Source of the DNA: Symbiodinium natans
Taxonomy: Eukaryota; Sar; Dinophyceae; Suessiales; Symbiodiniaceae
DNA length: 22,500 bases
NCBI GenBank assembly: GCA_905221605.1
Contig: CAJNDS010000469.1
Location: forward strand, 598,185-620,684
Direction of reading: 5' to 3'
The notes under the pieces were generated by a model that saw nothing but the letters and a program-made list of their open reading frames with translations, was not told where the DNA came from and made no database searches. Made by a program: the position numbers and the translations under genes. The stretch's first letter is position 1, and each line of letters begins with the position of its first letter. Below are positions 1 through 8,331 of this stretch, piece by piece.

Positions 1-23
1 TCAGTATTTGATTCCATCGGCTG

Positions 24-75
24 CCCTAAACCCTAAACCCTAAACCCTAAACCCTAAACCCTAAACCCTAAACCC
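24..75 (-). repeat. Interstitial telomere tract, CCCTAAA orientation
   Basis: About seven perfect CCCTAAA heptamers, the complement of the plant-type telomere repeat TTTAGGG. The tract starts and stops abruptly inside non-telomeric DNA, so it is an internal island and not the chromosome end. The minus label marks the strand reading TTTAGGG. Confidence 0.95.
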
Positions 76-338
76 TTTGACGTGTGTTTCATGGGGCGGG
101 CCGCAGCTCAAGCCATCGCGCTTGAGTTATTCATGCCCAGCTCGCTTACACCTTAAACATTAAGCCCCGTACCCCTACAAGCTAGACGCATCTACTGCAG
201 CCACTGCTACTGCTTCTAGTACTCTACTACTGCTACGGAAACTTGTAAGTACATACTGCACAATAGCCAGCCTATGGGAGGATCCAAAGGGGCTGCCTAC
301 GAAGAAGCAGCGCAGGCTTAGAGTTTGGGACTGAAAGA
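76..338. other. Single-copy spacer
   Basis: Mixed-composition DNA with a short run of CTACTGCTACTG-like trinucleotides near 190-240. I see no reading frame of note, RNA gene or repeat beyond this. Confidence 0.5.
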
Positions 339-476
339 GGCTAATCCCCTCCCCCGAATATTAAACCCCCCCCCCCCCTGTCCCGCCTAGTGTTAATTAC
401 CCCCATTGTGGTTGTATTATACTCAGAGGGGAGGTAGGGGGGGAAGGGGTGTAATATTCGGGGGAGGAGATTAGCC
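339..476. mobile_element. MITE-like inverted-repeat element
   Basis: A 138-bp segment with terminal inverted repeats at 339-363 and 452-476. They match at 24 of 25 positions and begin GGCTAATCCCCTCCCCCG. The interior has a 13-base C run (366-378) opposite G-rich sequence (427-451), so the stem extends inward imperfectly. A 3-bp AGA lies on both sides, but that is too short to call a target duplication. The terminal block resembles the termini of the TTAA-flanked element at 17277-17599 (about 20 of 23 positions over TAATCC..TCCCCC.AATATTAA), so both probably belong to one non-autonomous family. No transposase is encoded. Confidence 0.6.
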
Positions 477-485
477 AGACTTCAA

Positions 486-569
486 CCCTAAACCCGAAAC
501 CCTAAACCCTAAACCCGAAACCCCAAACCCGAAACCCTAAACCCCAGACCCTAGACCCTAAACCCTAAG
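486..569 (-). repeat. Degenerate telomere tract
   Basis: CCCTAAA heptamers mixed with point variants CCCGAAA, CCCCAAA, CCCCAGA and CCCTAGA. The variant density suggests an old tract that is no longer maintained by telomerase. Confidence 0.9.
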
Positions 570-856
570 CTTAACAGGCATGCACTGCACGGAGAGCTCC
601 CATCAGTGCGTAGAGAAGCCTGGCGAATCTGCACGGTTGATGCCAAGACACAGCCCCGATACCCCCCGAAACCCTCAGCCCCAAACCCCCCGTTTCCTGG
701 CCCAGCTCTCACAAAAGGACGAATCAGTTGAGCAGCTAGGAAGCGCTGAGGGCTTGAGAGTTCAGGGCTTCGAGTCTAAGTGCTTTGAGACAACCCCTCA
801 GCCCGAACCGCCCTTCAGGACCCACCGACTCCTATGCAAACACTAAGCCCTGAACC
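570..856. other. Single-copy spacer with a small unsupported ORF
   Basis: Non-repetitive DNA between two telomere tracts. It contains an ATG-initiated plus-strand frame of 88 codons at 580-846. The product would be proline-rich at residues 20-40 with no signal peptide, membrane segment or motif I recognise. Nothing supports coding beyond its length, which is within chance. Confidence 0.3.
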
Positions 857-905
857 CCCCTAAACCCTAAACCCTAAACCCTAAACCCTAAAACCCTAAA
901 CCCTG
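857..905 (-). repeat. Interstitial telomere tract
   Basis: About six CCCTAAA units, including one octamer variant CCCTAAAA. Confidence 0.93.
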
Positions 906-990
906 AAGTCCCTAGGGTCACCGCCTTCCGTCAATTTCCTAGGGCGAGCTCTTCAGGGTCTCGGACCGCATTTAGGGGTGCAAGGGTCCA

Positions 991-1019
991 CCCTAAACCC
1001 TAAACCCTAAACCCTAAAC
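991..1019 (-). repeat. Short interstitial telomere tract
   Basis: Four perfect CCCTAAA units flanked by non-telomeric sequence. Confidence 0.92.
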
Positions 1020-1133
1020 GGTTTGGAGGGGTTTCGGCCCTCCACCTCGTAGACACCATCGCTGTAGGCGCAGTAGACGGTGTTGTTGAAAGCCCTCAGG
1101 CTGCAAGTAGAAGTTCTCAAAATCCCTTTCTAT

Positions 1134-1189
1134 TAGGGTTCAGGGTTTAGGGTGTAGGGTTTCGGGTTTAGGGTTTAGGGTTTAGGGAT
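1134..1189 (+). repeat. Telomere tract, TTTAGGG orientation
   Basis: First tract in the opposite orientation. It holds TTTAGGG with variants TTCAGGG, TGTAGGG and TTCGGG, and ends at GGGATAACCCTAAAG, where the orientation flips again within a few bases. Confidence 0.9.
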
Positions 1190-1433
1190 AACCCTAAAGC
1201 CTACACCCTTTCTAACCCCGAACATAGTAGAATCTCCTACGTCTTGAACCTAAACCCTCAACCCTAAACCCTGAACCTTATACCCCTAAATGATCATCCA
1301 TAAGTTGCAGAAGCGATTCGGAGGTGGAAGGGCTGTTGGGTTTTAGGGATCCAGGGTTGTGGGGTTCGAGGACTTGGGGCTTCAGACTCGGTGGTCCTTG
1401 TGCGTCGGATTAAGGGTTTAGGGGTTAGGAATT
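1190..1433. other. Spacer with scattered telomere-like words
   Basis: Contains isolated CCCTAAA and CCCTGAA words around 1248-1290, then G-rich unique DNA. No gene is seen. Confidence 0.5.
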
Positions 1434-1555
1434 AGGGTTTCGGGTTTCGGGTTTAGGGTTTAGGGTTTAGGGTTTAGGGTTTAGGGTTTAGGGTTTAGGG
1501 TTTAGGGTTTAGGGTTTAGGGTTTAGGGTTTAGGGTTTAGGGTTTAGGGTTTAGG
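1434..1555 (+). repeat. Interstitial telomere tract, about 14 perfect units
   Basis: Starts degenerate (TTTCGGG, TTAGGG) and becomes a perfect TTTAGGG run from about 1450. It is one of the longest perfect tracts in the window. Confidence 0.95.
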
Positions 1556-1627
1556 TGAAGGCCATGCCATGCGAGGGTTTCGGGCGTAGATGCCAACTCG
1601 GGTGGAGGGTCAGGGCCTTAAGACGTT

Positions 1628-1790
1628 TGGGGTGGGGGGGGTGGGGTGGGGTGGGGGGGGAGGGGCTAAAGAGAGCATGCAAAGGGGGCTTTTTGAAGTT
1701 TAGGGTTTAGCGTTTAGGGGGGGGGGGGGGGGGGGGGGGGGTGGGAGGGGGGTTAAAGAGGGCATTCAAAGGGGGCTTTTTGCAGTTTAG
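1628..1790. repeat. G-tract plus 42-bp direct repeat
   Basis: Two copies of a 42-bp segment at 1662-1703 and 1749-1790 (core AAAGGGGGCTTTTTG, about five mismatches). Each is preceded by a G-rich tract: G-runs at 1630-1665, and 25 consecutive G at 1717-1741. Together they form an 87-bp tandem duplication carrying its own poly-G tract. Confidence 0.8.
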
Positions 1791-1827
1791 AAGGGGCTCT
1801 TTGACATGCTGGGCGTGACGCACCTGA

Positions 1828-1951
1828 ACCCTACACCCTACACCCCTGACGAACCCTCAAGAACCCTAAGAACCCCAAGAACCCCATGGAACCCTAAGAA
1901 CCCTGAGAACCCTGACGAACCCTCAAGAACCCTAAGAACCCTTAGCCCTGA
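1828..1951 (-). repeat. Variant array GAACCCTAA
   Basis: About eleven degenerate 9-10 bp units of the form (A)GAACCCTAA / GAACCCCAA / GACGAACCCTCAA. This looks like a telomere heptamer with a GA insertion that was then amplified as a local minisatellite. A 72-codon frame across it is a repeat artefact. Confidence 0.75.
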
Positions 1952-2033
1952 GGTTCCAATGCCAAGGTGCCAGTGGACTGAGGCAAGTCCAGACACACTT
2001 GCACCAACGACATTGAGGACGTAGAGCCTGGGT

Positions 2034-2117
2034 CCTAAACCCTAAACCCCAAACCCCAAACCCTAAACCCTAAACCCTAAACCCTAAACCCTAAACCCCA
2101 AACCCCAAACCCTAACA
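2034..2117 (-). repeat. Interstitial telomere tract
   Basis: About twelve CCCTAAA/CCCCAAA units. The CCCCAAA variants cluster at both edges around a perfect core. Confidence 0.93.
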
Positions 2118-2250
2118 ACAACCCTCATTCCTAATCCTAATCACCCTCGTCTCAACCGCACAACCTACGGGCCTCCTCAACCTTAGAGACATAGGCCCTC
2201 TAACCCCCCAAAAAACCCAAGAGTAGCCACCGAGGTTTTGGGGCTCAGGC

Positions 2251-2318
2251 TTAGGGTTTAGGGTTTAGGGTTTGGGGTTTAGGGTTTAGGGTTTGGGGTT
2301 TAGGGTTTAGGGTTTAGG
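2251..2318 (+). repeat. Telomere tract with a regular variant pattern
   Basis: TTTAGGG units with TTTGGGG at every third position over part of the tract (TTTAGGG, TTTAGGG, TTTGGGG). This suggests a 21-bp block was duplicated. Confidence 0.9.
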
Positions 2319-2424
2319 TGGCTTAGGGCTCTGGATCTTAGGAAACCGCACCCGCCGACAAGTCCGGCTAAGGGGAATGCGGGTGAGCCCAGACTCCCAA
2401 GCCCCCACTTGCCCCGAGTGGCTG

Positions 2425-2514
2425 CCCTAAACCCTAAACCCCCCAAAACCCTAAACCCTAAACCCTAAACCCCAAACCCTAAACCCTAAACCCCAAACTC
2501 TAAACCCTAAACCC
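2425..2514 (-). repeat. Interstitial telomere tract with CCCCAAA variants
   Basis: CCCTAAA units interrupted by CCCCAAA and CCCCCCAAAA. The variant order is close to the mirror of the 2251-2318 tract, about 110 bp away in the opposite orientation. Confidence 0.92.
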
Positions 2515-2592
2515 TTCCTCCAAAGCCCCGCTTGCAATCAAGCCACTGGGTGATGTCATCCAGCGACTGGAAGGTGACCTGCCCAGGGAGAA

Positions 2593-2639
2593 GGGTTTAG
2601 GGTTCGGGGTTTAGGGTTGAAGGGTTTAGGGTTTAGGGG
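2593..2639 (+). repeat. Degenerate TTTAGGG tract
   Basis: Short heptamer tract that leads directly into the octamer array. Confidence 0.85.
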
Positions 2640-3215
2640 ATAAGGGCTTAAGGGCTTAAGGGCTTAAGGGTTTAAGGGTTTAAGAAGGGGTTAAGGGCTT
2701 AAGGGCTTAAGGGCTTAAGGGCTTAAGGGCTTAAGGGTTTGAGGGTTTGAGGGTTTAAGGGTTTAAGGGTTTGAGGGTTTAAGGGTTTAAGGGTTTAAGG
2801 GTTTAAGGAGGGTTTAAGGGTTTAAGGGTTTAAGGGTTTAAGGGTTTAAGGGTTTAAGGGTTTAAGGGTTTAAGGGTTTAAGGGTTTTCGGGTTTAAGGG
2901 TTTAAGGGTTTAAGGGTTTAAGGGTTTAAGGGTTTAAGGGTTTAAGGGTTTAAGGGTTTAAGGGTTTAAGGGTTTAAGGGTTTAAGGGTTTAAGGGTTTA
3001 AGGGTTTAAGGGTTTAAGGGTTTAAGGGTTTAAGGGTTTAAGGGTTTAAGGGTTTAAGGGTTTAAGGGTTTAAGGGTTTAAGGGTTTAAGGGTTTAAGGG
3101 TTTAAGGGTTTAAGGGTTTAAGGGTTTAAGGGTTTAAGGGTTTAAGGGTTTAAGGGTTTAAGGGTTTAAGGGTTTAAGGGTTTAAGGGTTTAAGGGTTTA
3201 AGGGTTTAAGGGTTT
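2640..3215 (+). repeat. TTTAAGGG octamer array
   Basis: About 575 bp of an 8-bp repeat that differs from the telomere heptamer by one extra A. The left part is heterogeneous (CTTAAGGG near 2645-2740, TTTGAGGG near 2745-2775). From about 2891 to 3212 it is a perfect run of some 40 TTTAAGGG units. It returns to canonical TTTAGGG at 3211-3230 with no gap. A graded edge and a homogeneous core indicate local amplification by slippage or unequal exchange, or synthesis from a variant template. No other octamer array of this kind exists in the window. Confidence 0.95.
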
Positions 3216-3236
3216 AGGGTTTAGGGTTTTGGGTTT

Positions 3237-3405
3237 AGACCCCTCAACCCAAAACCCAAAACCCTGGGGTGGGTTTTGGGCTTTAGGGTTTTAGGGCTTC
3301 AGGGCTTTAGACGTGGAGGTCGTGTTCCCGTAACCCAAAGCGGCCTGCACGTCGTTGCAGGCAATGGTCCAGTCCTGACGCGGAGCTTGGCTTCCGAATG
3401 TTCAT
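3237..3405. other. Spacer
   Basis: Begins with a small inverted motif (CAACCCAAAACCC opposite GGGTTTTGGGC, 3244-3280), then unique G+C-rich DNA with no visible gene. Confidence 0.5.
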
Positions 3406-3437
3406 AGGGGTTTAGGGTTTAGGGCTTAGGGATAAAG

Positions 3438-3542
3438 GTTTAGGGTTTAGGGTTTAGGGTTTAGGGTTTAGGGTTTAGGGTTTAGGGTTTAGGGTTTAGG
3501 GTTTAGGGTTTAGGGTTTAGGGTTTAGGGTTTAGGGTTTAGG
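3438..3542 (+). repeat. Interstitial telomere tract, about 15 perfect units
   Basis: Uninterrupted TTTAGGG array, preceded by imperfect units from 3409. Confidence 0.95.
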
Positions 3543-3734
3543 GGGATTCTAAATAGGGGTTACACAACCTACAATCCCTATTGAGGACTGCTAGTCTAAG
3601 GGTTTATGGCTGAGGGGCTGAGGGCTTCGGAGGATCTAGGTCTTCGGGTCTAGCTTGAAGGGTTTGGCGCGGAAGGGGCTTCAAGGGCACCAAGGTTGTA
3701 CCGCCTTAGAGATCTTTGGGATTATGAGGCTTGG

Positions 3735-3778
3735 GGGTTTAGGGTTTAGGGTTTAGGGTTCAGGGTTCAGGGTTCAAG
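3735..3778 (+). repeat. Telomere tract with TTCAGGG variants
   Basis: Three TTTAGGG units followed by three TTCAGGG-type units, a block switch from canonical to variant. Confidence 0.88.
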
Positions 3779-3948
3779 GGCTTGGGGATTCGAGGGATCG
3801 AGAATCAAAAAGCGCTCAAGAGCAAGTCCGGGGAGCTGCAAGCAGCTTGAAGAATGAGCGCCATCTACAGTGGAGGCCCATAGGACACCACCCCCCCCTG
3901 GCCCAAAAAAACACTACAAGCAAGAGTGTATGCAACATATTTATATAG

Positions 3949-4061
3949 CCCGAAACCCTAAACCCTAAACCCTACACCCTAAACCCTAAACCCTAAACCC
4001 TAAACCCTAAACCCGAAACCCTAAACCCTAAACCCTAAACCCTATATATATATATATATAT
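3949..4061 (-). repeat. Telomere tract running into (TA)n
   Basis: About thirteen CCCTAAA units with CCCGAAA and CCCTACA variants (3949-4043). They are fused to a (TA)n microsatellite at about 4043-4061. The last heptamer shares its TA with the dinucleotide run. Confidence 0.92.
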
Positions 4062-4090
4062 AGATATGGTTCAGCGTCGAGCGTCCTGGG

Positions 4091-4177
4091 CCCCCCCCCC
4101 CCCATGGTATCCCCCCCCCCCCCCAAGTCTACTCTACGGTCCCTAAACCCTAAACCCTAAACCCTAAATCCCTAAAT
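4091..4177. repeat. Paired C-homopolymers and a telomere tract
   Basis: Two C runs of 13 and 14 bases (4091-4103, 4111-4124) are separated by ATGGTAT. They are followed by about four CCCTAAA units at 4141-4177. Confidence 0.85.
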
Positions 4178-4822
4178 TCCCACCCGGCCTGCTTAGGCCG
4201 TACCCACCCTTTAGAAGGGTGCCTGGACCCAGAAGACATCCGGCAGTGACGGACACCTTTACTGGATGGACAATGGGTGGAGCCATTGGAGAGTGGTCGA
4301 ATAGAGAGGCCCTAGGGCTCGCCTCGCCTATGGCCAGCTGTCGCTGGGCCACCCAGCCACAGGAGTACTCAGATACTGCCCTTGATGGGAACAAACCAAC
4401 GGTCCAAAGGTCCAGAACGTCGCCAGCCAGGGAGGCCCCCTAGGAACCTTCCCGGGACCCTCTGGTCGTTGGCCCAAAAATCCTGAAATTTAGGGTCTGC
4501 CATGGGGGTACCCCTTCCGGACAAAAACCGCCGTGTTGCCCCCCTTTCCCCCCCCTTTCCTGGTCCCTGTCCTAGCCCCCCTCTTTCCCCCCCCCTGGGC
4601 CCCCCCTGGCCCCCCCCCCCCTGACCCTGCCGCCCTGCCCCCCCCCCCCCACTTGTAGGGCTTACCGCTGGCCCCCTGCCCCGCCTGCCCCCCGTACCCC
4701 CGCCCCCCTAACCCCTGGGCCACCTGGCCCTCCGTGGCGCCGGCTTCGTCCTTTGTCTGCACAAAAACATTTGGTTTCATCGAGATTTGAATCGTGTTCA
4801 TGGTGGGAATTGAGGGCGACAG
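4178..4822. other. Single-copy segment with C-rich minus-strand G tract
   Basis: The longest non-telomeric stretch of the left mosaic. The first half (4178-4480) is unique mixed-composition DNA. The second half (about 4540-4700) is almost pure pyrimidine on the plus strand, with C runs of 8-12. A minus-strand ATG frame of 103 codons (4490-4801) crosses it. Its first 29 residues are mixed, but the rest is a Gly/Arg/Lys/Ala stretch encoded by the G runs. I do not regard it as a supported gene. Confidence 0.4.
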
Positions 4823-5023
4823 CCCTAAACCCTAAAAGGTAGTGGTTTGGGTGGTGGCCTGTGAAAGCTCACAGCGGGTGGGGAGAAAGAACCCAGCACC
4901 AATGAAATTGTTGGATTACATTCAAAACAGATGCCTTCGCGTGACATGCCGCCCCCCCACACCCCCTGGGTGTGTAGGGGCGCCATTTACACATGGTACT
5001 TACTGCCGCTGCGCGGCGAGACG

Positions 5024-5156
5024 CCCTAAACCCTAAACCCTAAACCCTAAACCCTAAACCCTAAAACCTCAACCCTAACCCTAAACCGTAAACCTTAAGT
5101 CTTAAACCTTAAACCCTAAACCCTAAAACCCTGAACCCTAAACCCTAACCCTAAAA
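5024..5156 (-). repeat. Telomere tract, increasingly degenerate
   Basis: Perfect CCCTAAA at the left, then CCCTAA, CCGTAAA, CCTTAAA and CCCTAAAA forms. Confidence 0.92.
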
Positions 5157-5394
5157 CCAACCCCCAACCACACCACAGGGGGGGGGGATCATCTTAGTAC
5201 CCCATCCGCGGGGAAAACCCTAAACCCTAAACCCTAAACCCTAAACCCTAAACCCTAAACCCTAAAACCCTAAACCCTAAACCCTAAACCCTAAAACCCT
5301 AAAACCCTAAAACCCTAAAACCCTAAAAAACCCTAAACCCTAAACCCTAAAACCCTAAAACCAACCCCCAACCACACCACAGGGGGGGGGGGGG
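5149..5394 (-). repeat. Telomere tract flanked by a duplicated block ending in poly-G
   Basis: A segment of roughly 38 bp containing AACCCCCAACCACACCACAG and ending in a G run occurs at 5149-5188 and again at 5353-5394. The interval 5218-5360 is CCCTAAA with many CCCTAAAA octamers. The layout is [telomere-block-polyG] x2, a tandem duplication of about 204 bp. Confidence 0.85.
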
Positions 5395-5590
5395 ATACCA
5401 TTGGGGGGGGGGGGGGGGGGGGGGGGAAGTCGGGGGGGGGGGGGGTGGGGTTGGGGGGGGGGGGGGGTAGGGGGCGGAGGGGGGGGGTAGGGAGGGGGGG
5501 GGGGGGGGGGAGAAGGGGGAGGGGGGGGAAGGGGGGGGGGGAAAGGGGGGGGGGGGGGGGGTTGGGGGGGGTCGGGGGGGGGGGCCCGCC
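5382..5590 (+). repeat. Poly-G block
   Basis: About 200 bp of nearly pure G on the plus strand, including a 24-base run at 5403-5426 and many runs of 8-17. Interruptions are single T, A or C bases. Reading frames here (Gly/Arg on plus, Pro on minus) are compositional. G runs this dense are known to allow G-quadruplex folding, and they are also where assemblies are least reliable. Confidence 0.9.
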
Positions 5591-5682
5591 GGGGCCGAAT
5601 CATATATATAGAAGAGGTCATACCTGGAGCATGGAAAGCGGGCAGTTGGGTAGCGGAAAATACCCCCCCCAAATTCCTTCCG

Positions 5683-5803
5683 GTTTAGGGTTTAGGGTTT
5701 AGGGTTTAGGGTTTAGGGTTTAGGGTTTAGGGTTTAGGGTTTAGGGTTTACGGTTTTGGGGTTTGAGGGTTTAGGGTTGAGGGTTGAGGGTTTAGGGTTT
5801 AGG
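5683..5803 (+). repeat. Telomere tract
   Basis: About ten perfect TTTAGGG units, then degenerate TTTGAGGG, TTGAGGG and TTTAGGG units. Confidence 0.93.
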
Positions 5804-6216
5804 GCCTAAACCCTGACAGCAAGATAAGAGTCCTTAGAGCCTTAGGGTTAGGAAACCCTATGTGAGCCTTACACTCCAACTCCAATTTAGAAACTATCCA
5901 AAACGCTAATCTCCAAACTATAGGCCTCGGAAAGGCAAGGGAGCGGGTGCATGAAGAGTAGGTTAAGACCTTTTGCATGGGAAAAATTGTCCAAGTCGCT
6001 CCGATGCTCCCGCAGGGTGCGGTTGGATTCTTTGAGGGGTTGGATTCTTTGAGCTTCTTCATTTTTAGGGATAAGCTCTTTGGGTCTAGGGCTCTGAGTT
6101 TAGGGTTTAGGGTTGCGCGCCTTCTCCTGAACAGCTCTCCAAATATCGGGTTTCTGGCTTGCAAGCCTCCGATACACAACACCCCTCAAAAACCTGACAT
6201 CTGCCACGCAGCGAAA
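5804..6216. other. Single-copy segment
   Basis: Mixed-composition DNA with isolated telomere words at 6098-6112. Open frames cross it on both strands (82 and 127 codons), but the longer minus-strand frame has no ATG at its 5' end and includes telomere-derived codons. No recognised product. Confidence 0.35.
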
Positions 6217-6310
6217 GCCCATTAATATTGTTATCATCATCATGATTATTTTATTCTTACTATTGTTATTTTTCTGATTCTTATTATTATTATCAATAAT
6301 ATTAAGATTA
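6217..6310. repeat. A+T-rich trinucleotide-like microsatellite
   Basis: Degenerate (TTA/TTAT/TCA)n tract containing ATCATCATCATGATT and TTATTATTATTATC. Confidence 0.8.
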
Positions 6311-6400
6311 AGCCTAAACTCCTAAAACCCAAAACCCCCATGCTTCAGGGTCCAGGCTTCATGGTCTAATAGCTTAAGCCTTAGGATTTGGGGTTGAGAA

Positions 6401-6455
6401 AACCCTGAACCCTACACCCTAAACCCTATGCCCTAAACCCTAAACCCTAAACCCT
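6401..6455 (-). repeat. Interstitial telomere tract
   Basis: CCCTAAA with CCCTGAA, CCCTACA and CCCTATG variants. It is the last telomere tract before the A+T-rich satellite. Confidence 0.9.
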
Positions 6456-6644
6456 CAATCCAAAACCAAACTCGGGCCCAAGCACCGCGTCACCGCAATT
6501 CCCCGCGTGCTGATTGACTGCCGCGACGCTACTGTCGTAAACTGCCCTGGGACGGGGGGACACGCCTTAGGGCTTTTACCCTAAACGGGTTTAGGGTTTA
6601 GTATGTAGGACCTTTATGCGTTATTTGACGGTCCTGCTTCGCCT

Positions 6645-8331
6645 TCCAAAACTTTAAGGATTTTAAGGAATTTAGGGGTTTTCCAAAATTTTAAAAGGAC
6701 CACAAAATCCTTAAAATTTTGAAAGCCCGGACCTTTCAAAATTTTAAGGATTTTAAGGAATTTAAGGCCTTTTAAATTTCTGAAAATCCTTAAAATCCTT
6801 AAAATTTTGAAAGAAAATTAAATTATTTTCCGGAAAGAGGCAGGCCCATTTAAAATTTTAAAAATCCTTAAAATCCTTAAAATCCTTAAAATTTTGAAAG
6901 CCCGGGCCTTTCAAAATTTTAAGGATTTTAAGGAATTTAAGGCCTTTTAAAATTCTTAAAATCCTTAAAATCCTTAAAATTCCTAAAATCCTTAAAATTT
7001 TGAAAGAAAATTAAATCATTTTCCGGAAAGAGGCAGGCCCATTTAAAATTTTGAAAATCCTTAAAATCCTTAAAAATTTTGAAAGCCCGGGCCTTTCAAA
7101 ATTTTAAGGATTTTAAGGAATTTAAGGCCTTTTAAATTTCTTAAAATCCTTAAAATCCTTAAACTTTTGAAAGAAAATTTAATCATTTTCCGGAAAGAGG
7201 CAGGCCCATTTAAAATTTTAAAAATCCTTAAAATCCTTAAAATCCTTAAAATTTTGAAAGCCCGGGCCTTTTAAAATTTTAAGGATTTTAAGGAATTTAA
7301 GGCCTTTTAAATTTCTTAAAATCCTTAAAATCCTTAAAATTTTGAAAGAAAATTAAATCATTTTCCGGAAAGAGGCAGGCCCATTTAAAATTTTAAAAAT
7401 CCTTAAAATCCTTAAAATCCTTAAAATTTTGAAAGCCCGCGCCTTTCAAAATTTTAAGGGTTTTAAGGAATTTAAGGCCTTTTAAATTTCTTAAAATCCT
7501 TAAAATCCTTAAAATCCTCAAAATTTTGAAAGAAAACTAAATTATTTTCCGGAAAGAGGCAGGCCCATTTAAAATTTTAAAAATACTTAAAATCCTTAAA
7601 ATCCTCGAAATTTTGAAAGCCCAGGCCTTTCAAAACTTTAAGGATTTTAAGGAATTTAAGGCCTTCTAAATTTCTTAAAATCCTTAAAATCCTTAAAATC
7701 CTTAAAATTTTGAAAGAAAATTAAATCATTTTCCGGAAAGAGGCAGGCCCATTTAAAATTTTAAAAATCCTTAAAACCCTTAAAATCCTTAAAATTTTGA
7801 AAGGTTGGGGCTTTCAAAATTTTAAGGATTTTAAGGAATTTAACGCCTTTTAAATTTCTTAAAATCCTTAAAATCCTTTAAATGTTGAAAGAAAATTAAA
7901 TTATTTTCCGGAAAGAGGCAGGCCCATTTAAAATTTTAAAAATCCTTAAAATCCTTAAAATCCTTAAAATTTTGAAAGCCAGGGCCTTTCAAAATTTTAA
8001 GGATTTTAAGGAATTTAAGGCCTTTTAAATTTCTTAAAATCCTTAAAATCCTTAAAATTTTGAAAGAAAATTAAATCATTTTCCGGAAAGAGGCAGGCCC
8101 ATTTAAAATTTTAAAAATCATTAAAATCCTTAAAATCCTTAAAATTTTGAAAGGTTGGGCCTTTCAAAATTTTAAGGATTTTAAGGAATTTAAGGCCTTT
8201 TAAATTTCTTAAAATCCTTAAAATCCTTAAAATTTTGAAAGAAAATTAATTTATTTTCCGGAAAGAGGCAGGCCCATTTAAAATTTTAAAAATCCTTAAA
8301 ATCCTTAAAATCCTTAAAATTTTGAAAGGTT
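6645..8331 (+). repeat. A+T-rich satellite, left array
   Basis: About nine tandem units marked by CCGGAAAGAGGCAGGCCC at 6830, 7023, 7190, 7365, 7549, 7733, 7908, 8083 and 8258. Spacings are 193, 167, 175, 184, 184, 175, 175 and 175 bp. The steps of 8-9 bp equal the length of the internal subrepeat AAAATCCTT, whose copy number varies between units. Each unit also contains its own dyad around a CCCGGGC-type centre (AAAATTTTGAAAG opposite CTTTCAAAATTTT). No coding signal. Confidence 0.93.

Noticed and set aside
1-75. The left end as a true chromosome terminus
   Set aside because: The orientation (CCCTAAA reading inward) would fit a left end, but only seven units are present and 23 non-telomeric bases precede them.
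4490-4801. A 103-codon minus-strand Gly/Arg-rich frame with a true ATG
   Set aside because: Two thirds of it is G-homopolymer DNA where every frame is open. The first 29 residues show no recognised motif.
5355-5702. Proline-rich (minus) and glycine-rich (plus) frames
   Set aside because: They are direct translations of the poly-G block.
5799-6182. A 127-codon minus-strand frame
   Set aside because: It lacks an ATG at its 5' end, includes telomere-derived codons and matches no family I know.
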